The notes under the pieces: model-generated | The model's input: the letters and a program-made list of their open reading frames with translations, nothing else | Database searches by the model: none | What the model was told of the DNA's origin: nothing | Source of the DNA: Mailhella sp. | GTDB taxonomy: Bacteria; Desulfobacterota; Desulfovibrionia; Desulfovibrionales; Desulfovibrionaceae | Reading direction: 5' to 3' | Assembly (NCBI GenBank): GCA_029258655.1 | Contig: JARHYD010000049.1 | Coordinates: 1-45,758, forward strand | DNA length: 45,758 bases | Position numbers and translations under genes: made by a program | Shown: piece after piece, positions 37,131-45,758 of the stretch | Numbering within the stretch: the stretch's first letter is position 1 | Layout: the number at the start of each line of letters is the position of its first letter

Positions 37131-39452
37131 TTATTTAGCCCCAGCCATCATTCCGCCTGCAATAGAAGCAATGGAACCCATTTGTTGGTTGTATTTTGTT
37201 AATGTTTCTTCTAAACGAGAGAATTTTAAACGTTCGCGTCTTTCCCATTGAGCAATACGTTCTGTTTCTAATTTAATTTTTGCTTCTACATTTTCAATAG
37301 TCTTTTTGAAACCAGAAATAATGGTAGGGATTTTACCTTGTTCTACACCAGCTACATCACTTTGTACTAGTTCACGATCAATAAATGATGCCATTTCATT
37401 AATCTTACCTTGTCTAATACGGATTTCACTTTTATTACCTGTTCCTGGTTTCATACCACCACTAGTTGGGAATTGAATAGCAACACCAACTGCTGGGTTT
37501 TTAGGATCACCAACAGTCCAACGACCAGGGTATTGAGGGTCAGTTTGTGCTAATACACCATTAATTTTTACATTAGTAGCGTGTCCCTTAGCATCAACAT
37601 CATAAGTTACTTCATAAGTTCCTGGTCTTGCGTGTAAACCAGCAGAAGCCACAGTAAATTCATTAGAAGGAGTTGTACCACCTAAAGGTGAAGATAAAAG
37701 TTCCATAACTGCATCTGGATCATCTGCAAGAGCTTTATCTAATGCTTCTTCATCAATTTCTAATAAACCAAAGTTTGGGTCACCAGATTTAGCATTGGTT
37801 TTAATGCCTATTTCACTTAATACGGTAAAGGCATCACCAAAAATATCATTAACATCACTTTTCTTTCTAAAGCCACCACCCATGCTCGTAGTAACTTTAT
37901 TGAAATCAGATAAGAAAAGCTGAATACCATAGTTCCCAGTTAAAGCACTACCTTTTTGCCATGTAAGTTGAGAAGACATTTCCCCATCTTCTGGCTTTGT
38001 AGTTTCTTTTTTCTCATCAACTTTTGAAAGTTCAAGAACTGTCTTTTTAATTAAGTTAATAGCGTCAACAACTTCATGGATATTTTCTTTTAATTTACTT
38101 CTATCTGATGCAACGGTAAGAACTGTTTCCCCTTCACTTTTAAGGGTAATTTCCATACCTTCAACAACTTCTGTTAATTTATTTGTATCAGAAGTAAATT
38201 CTCTATTTTGACCACCTAATTTAAAAATAGCGTCTTGAGCGTGTTGTACGTGCCAGTTATCTTTAGAACCTGCTGTTACAGATAAACTAGGAATACCATT
38301 AGCTTGTTCTGGTTTAATTACTTCACCTTTATCATCTTTATATTGTACAGTATAACCAGAACCATTACCCACAAGCTCTGCTTTTATTCCTTGATTATTT
38401 TTATTAAATTCTTCTACAAACTTATCTAAAGTCATATTTGCAGAAACATTAACACTTACATTTTTTCCACCTGCAAATTGAGCAGTAAATGTAGTTGCAC
38501 TTGTACTTACAACAGAATTTTTTCCAGAAAGAGTAGTACCTTTTGTTAATATATCTGGACCAGACATATTTGTTAACTCTTTATTAGTTAACTCCGTATC
38601 TGAACTTTTATCAAAAAATTTAATTTTATAATCAGAACCTTCACGAACAAGCTTTGCTTGAACAGCATCTTGTTTGGTATCTTTATTAAATTCTTCCACA
38701 AACTGTTCTGCAGTCATACCAGCTTTTACATCAAAACTATATTTTTTACCATTATATTCATAGGCAAAAGATTGTTGACTTGTACTAATAACAGTTTCTT
38801 TACCTGTAAAAAGAGCAGAACCACCAGAAGAAGAAAAACCATCCAAATCTGAAGAAATAAAGAGTTCTGATTCCTTACCTGTATCTTTACCTTGAACTTG
38901 AAGTACATAGCCACTACCATTTTTTACAATGGAAGCTTTTACACCAGGGTTTAAAGAGTCGTTATTAAGACGTTTTACAAACTGTTCCAACGTAGTATTT
39001 GCTGGAACGTCTATTTCTCTTTTTTCCCCTTTATATGTATAACTAAATTTACCGTCTTTTGTCGTAATAACGGAATCTTTCTTATCAAAAGTTTTTTCTA
39101 ATGTATAAATAGAAGATTTTGCAAGTTGTTTTACATCAATCTTATATGAACTTTCGGTAAGGTCTGCATTACCTACAATAGTAGCAGACGCAACACCTTC
39201 GTTTGAACTTTCAATATTCAAACTTAACATTTTCCCCGGAGTATTAAATTTTTTCAAAATACTGTTAGATTCACGCATTTGTTTAAGAACAGCTTCTAAC
39301 GCATTAATACGATACTCATTTTCGGCTTTTGTAAGTGTAAGTCTGTTTACTGGAATTTCTTGTACTTTTTTAAGCTGTCCAACTATGGCATTCATATCCA
39401 TACCAGAACCAATACCGCCAAAACTAATTCCACCAGATATTGTATTTGACAT
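37131..39452 (-). CDS. fliD: Flagellar filament cap protein FliD with three internal repeats
   Basis: Caps the growing filament and promotes flagellin insertion. The 773-residue protein opens with the FliD N-terminus (GGIGSGMDMNAIVGQLKKVQ) and ends with the FliD C-terminal heptad region (RERLKFSRLEETLTKYNQQMGS). Between them, residues about 126-190, 218-282 and 312-374 are three tandem copies, period about 93, of a hook-IN-like unit: a V-(I/V)-(S/T)-T strand, then (T/A)-x-(D/E)-(Q/K)-F-V, then GSxY. Extra repeats probably form surface-exposed cap domains. It is transcribed from a sigma-54-type promoter and followed by fliS. Confidence 0.93.
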   Translation of the reverse strand: MSNTISGGISFGGIGSGMDMNAIVGQLKKVQEIPVNRLTLTKAENEYRINALEAVLKQMRESNSILKKFNTPGKMLSLNIESSNEGVASATIVGNADLTESSYKIDVKQLAKSSIYTLEKTFDKKDSVITTKDGKFSYTYKGEKREIDVPANTTLEQFVKRLNNDSLNPGVKASIVKNGSGYVLQVQGKDTGKESELFISSDLDGFSSSGGSALFTGKETVISTSQQSFAYEYNGKKYSFDVKAGMTAEQFVEEFNKDTKQDAVQAKLVREGSDYKIKFFDKSSDTELTNKELTNMSGPDILTKGTTLSGKNSVVSTSATTFTAQFAGGKNVSVNVSANMTLDKFVEEFNKNNQGIKAELVGNGSGYTVQYKDDKGEVIKPEQANGIPSLSVTAGSKDNWHVQHAQDAIFKLGGQNREFTSDTNKLTEVVEGMEITLKSEGETVLTVASDRSKLKENIHEVVDAINLIKKTVLELSKVDEKKETTKPEDGEMSSQLTWQKGSALTGNYGIQLFLSDFNKVTTSMGGGFRKKSDVNDIFGDAFTVLSEIGIKTNAKSGDPNFGLLEIDEEALDKALADDPDAVMELLSSPLGGTTPSNEFTVASAGLHARPGTYEVTYDVDAKGHATNVKINGVLAQTDPQYPGRWTVGDPKNPAVGVAIQFPTSGGMKPGTGNKSEIRIRQGKINEMASFIDRELVQSDVAGVEQGKIPTIISGFKKTIENVEAKIKLETERIAQWERRERLKFSRLEETLTKYNQQMGSIASIAGGMMAGAK

Positions 39453-39502
39453 AAAAACCTCACAAGGAAATTATTACCTATAAAATATTTTTTGATAGTT
39501 TT

Positions 39503-39518
39503 TGCAAAAATCATACCA
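39503..39518 (-). promoter_or_regulatory. Sigma-54 promoter of fliD-fliS
   Basis: On the minus strand TGGTATGATTTTTGCA matches the sigma-54 consensus TGGCACG-N4-TTGCA, with the invariant GG and GC separated by exactly 10 bases. The predicted start lies about 40 bases before the fliD ATG. Sigma-54 control of flagellar genes is common in this kind of bacterium. Confidence 0.75.
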
Positions 39519-39588
39519 AAAAAAAATAACTTATCTTTTTTATTCTTGAATATAGTTATCGGACAATTACTTAAAAAGTTTAGTAATT

Positions 39589-40437
39589 TTATTTTTGACA
39601 ATAAGGACAAAAAATTGTTGTTCTGCCTGCTACTTTCTTTTTTTCAAGAGTATGTTGGCATAAAAAACATTTTTCCCCAAGCCTGCCATAAACATTAAAT
39701 TTATTTTGAAAACTGCCTACATCACCTTTTGCTGTACGATAATCTTTTATACTACTACCACAAAATGCAATGGATTCTTCTAATACTGCTACAAGACAAG
39801 AATGTAAAAGAATTAATTCTTCTTTTGTTATAGTATTTGCTTGTCTGTAAGGTAAGATTTTTGCTTGAAAAAGAGCTTCATCTGCATAGATATTTCCAAT
39901 TCCTGAAATAATATCTTGCTGTAATAATAAAGATTTTATACTTGCATTTTTCCCTAACAATAAGGAAACAAATTCCTCACTTGTTAACTCTAAAGGATCT
40001 TTGGCAAGTTTTTCCCAAAAGCTCCATTTTTCCTTGCTCTTATTTGTAAAAAAGCGTGCATAGCCAAATTTTCTTATATCATCAAAAAAAACACAAGAAT
40101 TATCTTCTAAATGCAAAATAAGACGCGTATGCTTTTCCACTTCTTTTAATGCTGGGTAATAAAAAAGCCTACCCGACATTTTTAAATGAAAAGCTAAACC
40201 ATAAATAATTTCATTATCATATTCTGGAGTATATTCTGTTTCGTCAAAATAGAGCAAAAGCAGTTTTCCCCGTCTACCAACTTTTTTAATACAAGGGGTT
40301 TGCTCTTTAAAAAAAGTATAAGCTATATCATCTTGCCACGATTTTTCATTTAAACAAGAAAAATTGATTATTCTTTTACCCAATATATCTGGAGCTAATG
40401 TTCTTGCTACTGTTTCTACTTCTGGTAATTCTGGCAT
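39589..40437 (-). CDS. mutM: Formamidopyrimidine-DNA glycosylase MutM (Fpg)
   Basis: Base-excision repair enzyme removing 8-oxoguanine and formamidopyrimidines. The 282-residue protein starts with the diagnostic MPELPEVETVAR (catalytic P2 and E3 after Met removal), has HLKMSGRLFY, the helix-two-turn-helix ISGIGNIYADEALF and the C-terminal zinc finger CFLCQHTLEKKK with FCPYC. It lies 17 bases after the hybrid kinase stop and probably shares its transcript. Confidence 0.95.
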   Translation of the reverse strand: MPELPEVETVARTLAPDILGKRIINFSCLNEKSWQDDIAYTFFKEQTPCIKKVGRRGKLLLLYFDETEYTPEYDNEIIYGLAFHLKMSGRLFYYPALKEVEKHTRLILHLEDNSCVFFDDIRKFGYARFFTNKSKEKWSFWEKLAKDPLELTSEEFVSLLLGKNASIKSLLLQQDIISGIGNIYADEALFQAKILPYRQANTITKEELILLHSCLVAVLEESIAFCGSSIKDYRTAKGDVGSFQNKFNVYGRLGEKCFLCQHTLEKKKVAGRTTIFCPYCQK

Positions 40438-40454
40438 AAAATCTCTATTCCATA

Positions 40455-43400
40455 TTAATCCATTAAATACCCAATACCTAATGTTAATAATGTTTTTATT
40501 AACATATCATTAATAACAGGTTTTGCTATATGTCCATTCATTCCTACTTCAAAACATTTTTTTATATCTTCTTCAAAGGTATTTGCAGTCATAGCGACAA
40601 TAGGAATAGTTTTTGCCCTTGGGTGATTTGATTCCCGTATGGCTATTGTGGCGTCAAAACCATTTAATACTGGCATTTGCAAATCCATAAAAATTATATC
40701 AAAAGTATTTTTATCGGATTTTATAAAAGTTTCTGCACCTTCTTTTCCGTTTTTCGTTATGGTTATTTTCATACCCAATTTTTCAAGCATTTTCTTTATT
40801 ACTACAATATTTATAGGGTGATCCTCTACCAACAAGGCTGATATATCTTGAAAACTATATGATTGGGCTTTTTCTGCTTTATTTATCTCACCTTCATTTT
40901 TCTTCTTTTCCACAGCAAAAGGAAGATCCAACATAAAGGTACTTCCTTTATCTATCACAGATTCTACCTTTATAGTTCCACCTAAGCCCTCTACCAATGC
41001 TTTTACAATGGCAAGACCAAGCCCTGAACCTTCTATTTTACTAATCATAGAGCTTTCTACTCTATGAAATGGATCAAAAATAAATTGTAATTGTTCTTCT
41101 GGAATACCTATACCTGTATCTTTTATTGTAATAAGAAATTGAGCTATATTATTCCTAATGGTTAATACTTCCTTAACACATACAGAAACACTACCATTTT
41201 GCGGAGTAAATTTTAATGCATTGCTAATAATATTAGAAATAATTCTTTGATAACGCGTTTCATCACTTTCCACAAATTCATGTACTATATCTTCAAAAGA
41301 AAGCTTAAATGTTATATTTTTTTGCTTTACAAGAACTATAAAAACATCACAAGCTCTTTGCGTTACTTCTTTTATAGAAAAAACAGATTTGCTATACGAC
41401 ATTTTTCCACTTTCTATTTTTACCATTTCAAGAATATCATTTAAAAGATTTAATAAATGATTAGAACTTGATTTTATAATATCTAAACTTTCTTTTATTT
41501 GTTTATCATCTTTTAAATCTGAAAGAGCTAAATTAGTCATTCCTATAATAGCATTCATCGGTGTTCTTAAATCATGGCTCATTGACGCTAAAAAAGAACT
41601 TTTGGTTCTATTTGCTTGCCGTGTATTTTCTAGTGCTTGATATAATTCATCATTTCTTCTTTGCTCTTCAAGAGAAAGCTCTGTAATATCCATACAGCCA
41701 ATACAAATTGTTTGTAAAATTTCATCATATAAAAAAATATGAAAACGTTTATACCGAATTTCTTCTTGTCCGTTTCTTCTTCTAACAAATCGACAACCTA
41801 TTTCAAAATTATTCCCTTCTAAAGAACGAGATACAATTTTTGATAAACTCATTTCATAAATAATTCTTGATCTGTCTTCTTCTACTGCATAATATGATAA
41901 AATTCTTGGTGCATCATACGAATATAAACCAACAAGATTTTCCTCTACTTCTTTATCAAATGTATTATTTTCTGCCCAATAACTATATGTATCATTTTTT
42001 AAATCAATTTGAAAAATAAAATCTATTTGATATAATAAACAAACTTCTGCAAATTTCGCTTTTAATGTGCTATTAGTAATATCATGCAAAGAAAGAAATG
42101 CTAATAACTGCCCTGTTTCATAATGCTTCATTACCTTCATTTCACATTCAAGCCACATAGGCTTATTATAAAAACGACCCTGAAAAATACAAGAACATAC
42201 GGTTATCCCATTATTATAATTTGTTATAATGGTATCTAAATCCACCATTTTTTCAAATTGTTCTTGCTGGTCTTTTTTCAAAATAAATTGCTTAAAACGT
42301 GCTAATTCTATATCTATATCATTTGTTGCTATATCATTAAATTTTCCTAAACGACTTTTAATAATTTTTTTCGTGTTAACATTAAATACTAAACAACCAA
42401 AAGTATTATGTTGGGCTATTTCCCAAAGCTGTACTTGTTCTTTATATTGTGCCTCTGCTTTTTTTATCTCACTTATATCAATGGCTGTTCCTAAGGCAAA
42501 TTCTGGCTCATTTTTATAATCTAGCATTAATGTATAGTTTAATTTTACCCACGTATACTCCTGCTTTTTATAATCAAAAACCCGTATTTCACATGAACCA
42601 TTTGGAATGCCTTCTCGAATATTATTATAAAAAGTACGATAGGTTTCTATATCTTCACTAAAAATTGCACCTGATTCAATACGATTTTCTGGATAATGTT
42701 TTACCATACTTTGCATTGGGAAATTAGTCATTGTATCATTTTCAACAGAAATTTCATTTGTTTGAATATTATATATCCAAATAGTTATACCTGCTTGCTG
42801 TGTGGCTATGGCAAGTTTATTTTTTATTTCCATATAGGCATTTATATCTTCACTCGTGCCTATACAAAGCAATGGTTTTTTATCATTATCAAATATTGTA
42901 GAATAACGAAATTTCTTCCAAACTCGCTCTTGATTTTCTCCTTGCAAAAGTAATATATTTGCCTCTGCATACGATACCCCAGTAGCTAATCGCTCATGCA
43001 AATCACAAAAAAGTTCAAAATAATCTGGGTCCACTAAATTCTTATCTAACATAAACGATACAAAATTATTAATTTCTTCTTTACACGTTTTATCACTTTT
43101 AAATCGTGTAATATATGCATTGCCCGTTCTTGGATTATATTCCCAAAATGAAATATTTAAATGTGCTACCGCTAATTCTAACTTTTGCTTTGCAAGCTGC
43201 AAATCTTCTTCATATTGATAAACTTCTGTTCTATCATATCCTACACAATAAAGATATGGTACTCCTTCCTCATTATACATTAACCGTGTTCTCAACACTA
43301 AATGCTTAATACTATTATTTTTTGTTTTTATTCTTGTTTCTACTAAAATAGGTTCTTCTTTATTCAAAAAAATGTTTTTTGATATGGTATGCCAAACAAA

Positions 43401-44375
43401 AATACTATCATCTTGTACCATTATTTGACTAAAAGAATTCGCAAAGTTATCCGAAAATTCTTCTTCACTATATTCTATAAAATCATAAAAAGCTTGGTTA
43501 GCAAAAGAAATAATCCTTTCTTCACTAAAAGAACAACGAAAAACAACACTTGGTATACTATTATAAATAAAATTAATCTCTTCTGCTGCTTTTTGAATTT
43601 TTTCCTTTTTTCGCTTAATAAGTGCTGAATTTGTAACTAAAATATCTACATACTGCTTACCATTCTGCTCGATTAACTCACCAGTTAAAAATACAAAAAT
43701 TGACGCATTATTTATTAAAAATGTTGTTACAAATTCAAAATAATCACCTTGACGCAAATCTGTTATTATTTTTTGAAAAGATTCTCTATCTTGTGGGCTA
43801 ATAAGTGATAATAAATTATTCTCATAACGACTTTCTAACTCTATTTTTGAAAAATTAAATTTCTTATAAAAAAAATCTGTGGCTTCTAATATGGATAATG
43901 TTACAGAACATCTTAAAATTCCCGCTTGCATTCCTGTATATAATGAATACAATCGAGGAGATATGGTTAATAAATTCTTATGATTATCTTCCATAACAAT
44001 ATCACAATAAAAATTTATCGCCCCAATTTGCCAAGCCTGTGCTACTTTCTGCCAAGTAAATGTTGCTTGCAATGTATTATTTTCTGTAAGATAATACCTT
44101 AAACAAACAATACAAATATCTTCGCCCACAAAACTATATGAACCATTTAAAAATTGGAGATTAAAAAATGTTTTGATCGAAAACTTTTTCTTTAAAGCTG
44201 AAAATACACAAGTCTTATTGTCTTTATTTTCTTGAAGTAAAGGTACTGTTTCATCATTAACCATAATTGTTATATTTTCCCATAACAATATGGCTTTATT
44301 TATAGTTTTTTCTATAAATATTGCTTCAATAAATTCCTTAGAAAAAGCTAAATTTTTTAAACCTATGTCTTGCAT
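40455..44375 (-). CDS. Multi-PAS hybrid sensor histidine kinase/response regulator
   Basis: A 1306-residue phosphorelay protein. The start has GGAG 8 bases upstream. Residues 1-130 look like an NTF2/SnoaL-like fold (TFTWQKVAQAWQIGAINF); about six PAS-like modules follow (roughly 150-905). Then come the HisKA box with phospho-acceptor H934 (SMSHDLRTPMNAIIG), the HATPase with ISNIISNALKFTP, DTGIGIPEE and GSGLGLAIVKALVEGLGG, and a receiver domain with D1231 (IIFMDLQMPVLNG). No membrane helix or signal is visible, so sensing should be cytoplasmic. No output regulator sits next to it; mutM follows. Stimulus and target are unknown. Confidence 0.9.
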   Translation of the reverse strand: MQDIGLKNLAFSKEFIEAIFIEKTINKAILLWENITIMVNDETVPLLQENKDNKTCVFSALKKKFSIKTFFNLQFLNGSYSFVGEDICIVCLRYYLTENNTLQATFTWQKVAQAWQIGAINFYCDIVMEDNHKNLLTISPRLYSLYTGMQAGILRCSVTLSILEATDFFYKKFNFSKIELESRYENNLLSLISPQDRESFQKIITDLRQGDYFEFVTTFLINNASIFVFLTGELIEQNGKQYVDILVTNSALIKRKKEKIQKAAEEINFIYNSIPSVVFRCSFSEERIISFANQAFYDFIEYSEEEFSDNFANSFSQIMVQDDSIFVWHTISKNIFLNKEEPILVETRIKTKNNSIKHLVLRTRLMYNEEGVPYLYCVGYDRTEVYQYEEDLQLAKQKLELAVAHLNISFWEYNPRTGNAYITRFKSDKTCKEEINNFVSFMLDKNLVDPDYFELFCDLHERLATGVSYAEANILLLQGENQERVWKKFRYSTIFDNDKKPLLCIGTSEDINAYMEIKNKLAIATQQAGITIWIYNIQTNEISVENDTMTNFPMQSMVKHYPENRIESGAIFSEDIETYRTFYNNIREGIPNGSCEIRVFDYKKQEYTWVKLNYTLMLDYKNEPEFALGTAIDISEIKKAEAQYKEQVQLWEIAQHNTFGCLVFNVNTKKIIKSRLGKFNDIATNDIDIELARFKQFILKKDQQEQFEKMVDLDTIITNYNNGITVCSCIFQGRFYNKPMWLECEMKVMKHYETGQLLAFLSLHDITNSTLKAKFAEVCLLYQIDFIFQIDLKNDTYSYWAENNTFDKEVEENLVGLYSYDAPRILSYYAVEEDRSRIIYEMSLSKIVSRSLEGNNFEIGCRFVRRRNGQEEIRYKRFHIFLYDEILQTICIGCMDITELSLEEQRRNDELYQALENTRQANRTKSSFLASMSHDLRTPMNAIIGMTNLALSDLKDDKQIKESLDIIKSSSNHLLNLLNDILEMVKIESGKMSYSKSVFSIKEVTQRACDVFIVLVKQKNITFKLSFEDIVHEFVESDETRYQRIISNIISNALKFTPQNGSVSVCVKEVLTIRNNIAQFLITIKDTGIGIPEEQLQFIFDPFHRVESSMISKIEGSGLGLAIVKALVEGLGGTIKVESVIDKGSTFMLDLPFAVEKKKNEGEINKAEKAQSYSFQDISALLVEDHPINIVVIKKMLEKLGMKITITKNGKEGAETFIKSDKNTFDIIFMDLQMPVLNGFDATIAIRESNHPRAKTIPIVAMTANTFEEDIKKCFEVGMNGHIAKPVINDMLIKTLLTLGIGYLMD

Positions 44376-44445
44376 ACCATTACTCCACAGATTTTACTCA
44401 TAACCATTTAATACAATTTAAGCAATATGTTTTTTCGTTTCCTAT

Positions 44446-45381
44446 ATGATTATTAGTGTTAGCCGCAGAACAGATATTCCCGCATTTTATAGTGATTGGT
44501 TCTTCCAAAGATTAAAAGAAGGGTTTTGTTATGTGCCTAATCCTAGAAATCCCCTGCAAATAGCTAAAATTCCCCTTAATCTTGAATTTACTGATGCTTT
44601 TGTCTTTTGGACTAAAAACCCTTATCCTATGCTAAAAAAATTAGTAAATCTAAAGGAATATCCTTATTATTTTCACTACACTATTACTTCTTATTCAAAT
44701 GATATTGAAATTAATTTACCTAGAAAACGCTACCTTGTGAATACTTTTATTCAATTATCCAAACTTATTGGAAAAGAACGCATTATTTGGCGTTATGATC
44801 CTATTTTGCTTAATGAACACTACACTATTGAATATCATATCAAATACTTTGAAATTCTTTGCAAAAATATTGCCCCATACACAAATAAAGTTATTATTAG
44901 CTTTCTTAGTCTTTATAAAAAAAATCTCTATCGATGCAACAAAGTTCAAGCGTATTCACCTAACAAACAAGAGCAAATTATACTTATTAAAGCATTACAT
45001 ACAATCTGCTTATCCTATAATATAAAATTAGAAATTTGTGCCGGTGAAACTATGTATATTGAAAACTTTTCTATTAATCCAGCTAGTTGTATTGATATAA
45101 AACTTATCAATTCCATAAAAAAAGACCCTATCATAGCAGAAAAAGATAAAGGACAAAGAGAAGGTTGTGGGTGTACCAAAAGTTTTGATATTGGTATGTA
45201 CAATAGTTGTTTTAATGGATGTATTTATTGTTACGCTGCTTTTAAAGATGAATACCTTGAAAACAACAAAAGTAAACACGACCCCAAAAGCCCCTTGCTC
45301 TTAGGACAAATTCCTTCAAAAGCTACTATCACAGAAAAAAATATCAACACTATTTTTGATAATCAATTATCCTTATTATAA
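44446..45381 (+). CDS. DUF1848 family protein with radical-SAM-like cysteine cluster
   Basis: The 311-residue protein opens MIISVSRRTDIPAFYSDWF, the signature of the DUF1848 family, and contains FVFWTKNPYPM and RIIWRYDPILL. The C-terminus has C241-x-C243, then C255-x3-C259-x2-C262 in the segment SCFNGCIYCYA, a CxxxCxxC arrangement like radical-SAM iron-sulfur sites. The family's reaction is unknown to me. The gene is divergent from the hybrid kinase across a 70-base gap. No good ribosome binding site precedes the ATG, so expression may be weak or the start is less certain. Confidence 0.85.
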   Translation: MIISVSRRTDIPAFYSDWFFQRLKEGFCYVPNPRNPLQIAKIPLNLEFTDAFVFWTKNPYPMLKKLVNLKEYPYYFHYTITSYSNDIEINLPRKRYLVNTFIQLSKLIGKERIIWRYDPILLNEHYTIEYHIKYFEILCKNIAPYTNKVIISFLSLYKKNLYRCNKVQAYSPNKQEQIILIKALHTICLSYNIKLEICAGETMYIENFSINPASCIDIKLINSIKKDPIIAEKDKGQREGCGCTKSFDIGMYNSCFNGCIYCYAAFKDEYLENNKSKHDPKSPLLLGQIPSKATITEKNINTIFDNQLSLL

Positions 45382-45454
45382 ATATATAATAATATATATA
45401 AATAATATATTTTTTCTTATTTATATACATCTAACTATAATAAACAATACAATA

Positions 45455-45636
45455 GTATTAGAAAATACTCATGATTACTATGCGAAAATAAATAACTTTT
45501 TTATAAAAAAACTTTCTACTCATGCCCTAACATAGGTAAATTTATTGAAATTTATTTCAATAAATTTACCTGATTGAGGGGGCTTGGGGGAAATCATTTC
45601 CCCCAAAAAAATAATATTAATTTAAAAACACCCTAA
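45455..45636 (+). mobile_element. Two-dyad element, copy 4
   Basis: A perfect 17-bp stem AGGTAAATTTATTGAAA (45534-45550) with TTTCAATAAATTTACCT (45555-45571) is followed by GATTGAGGGGGCTT and GGGGGAAATCATTTCCCCC (45586-45604). The right end is AAAAACACCCTAA. Upstream it shares AATAGTATTAGAAAATACT with copy 3. It separates the DUF1848 gene from the converging HAD gene and may end transcription of either. Confidence 0.6.
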
Positions 45637-45649
45637 TATTATTCATTTT

Positions 45650-45758
45650 TTAGCTTAAAAGGAATTTTTCTAAATCTTTTACTGTATTAATAACAAAATC
45701 TGTCTTATATTCCGCAAATTCTTCCTTTGTACCATAACCATATAAAACAGAGGCTACT
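45650..45758 (-). CDS. HAD-family phosphatase, C-terminal fragment
   Basis: The last 35 residues of a minus-strand gene read VASVLYGYGTKEEF and on to DFVINTVKDLEKFLLS. The V-x-x-GYG pattern followed by (T/A)D-(Y/F)-V-I-x-x-(V/I)-x-(D/E)-L matches the end of HAD hydrolases of the phosphoglycolate phosphatase (Gph) type. The catalytic part lies beyond the window, so substrate and symbol are left open. Confidence 0.65.
   Translation of the reverse strand, partial: VASVLYGYGTKEEFAEYKTDFVINTVKDLEKFLLS

Noticed and set aside
38726-38920. 64-residue minus-strand ORF inside fliD
   Set aside because: Out-of-frame shadow of the repeat region of fliD.

Overview
The window is a strongly AT-rich bacterial chromosome segment (about 30-33% G+C by eye, not computed). 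Its core is an uninterrupted dcw (division and cell wall) cluster in the order mraZ-rsmH-ftsL-ftsI-murE-murF-mraY-murD-ftsW-murG-murC-murB-ftsQ-ftsA-ftsZ, with a divergent pyruvate kinase gene beside mraZ. That arrangement, the absence of ddl, a PASTA-tailed FtsI, a sigma-54-type promoter before fliD, lipoprotein-type efflux components and a meso-DAP MurE suggest a Gram-negative, flagellated member of the Desulfovibrionaceae or a close relative. The low G+C resembles Lawsonia-like lineages. Genus cannot be fixed from the sequence alone.

Layout. Bases 1-23 hold the first codons of a minus-strand gene, probably dnaK. Bases 24-945 are a gene-free decayed stretch with an inverted-repeat element, an IS30 transposase tail and a terminator. 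An HD-GYP gene and pyk (minus strand) face mraZ across an intergenic region that holds back-to-back promoters and a four-unit, 10-bp-period MraZ operator. The dcw operon runs forward from 3572 to 21229 with overlaps or tiny gaps throughout and one larger gap before ftsA, and ends in a run of four hairpins. Minus-strand genes then run back: a TolC-MFP-RND efflux operon, an RgpF-type glycan protein, an unknown lipoprotein, gltX, a DUF2156 protein, a MATE exporter, lysA and ilvC. After a second decayed stretch (35.4-36.15 kb) come fliS (long C-terminal extension) and fliD (three internal repeats), then mutM and a 1306-residue multi-PAS hybrid histidine kinase. The window closes with a plus-strand DUF1848 gene and the C-terminal end of a HAD-type phosphatase.

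How the genes work together. The dcw genes encode the cytoplasmic route from UDP-MurNAc to lipid II and the core divisome (FtsZ, A, Q, L, W, I), with MraZ as probable autorepressor. lysA and murE are linked metabolically, because lysA consumes the meso-DAP that murE builds into peptidoglycan. fliD and fliS form a flagellar cap and filament-chaperone unit.

The most interesting non-coding signal is a family of interspersed elements in intergenic gaps (four copies, about 0.41, 21.55, 36.0 and 45.55 kb). Each copy has two successive dyads: a 14-17 bp stem TTTATTGAAA/TTTCAATAAA and, about 12-15 bp later, GGGGGAAATCATTTCCCCC. Paired changes keep the first stem intact between copies, and one copy is bounded by TA-flanked terminal inverted repeats. 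This looks like a small non-autonomous mobile element or a conserved structured element. A second palindrome family (21.33 and 34.08 kb) shares a tail motif. All annotations come from reading the sequence; no searches were run.
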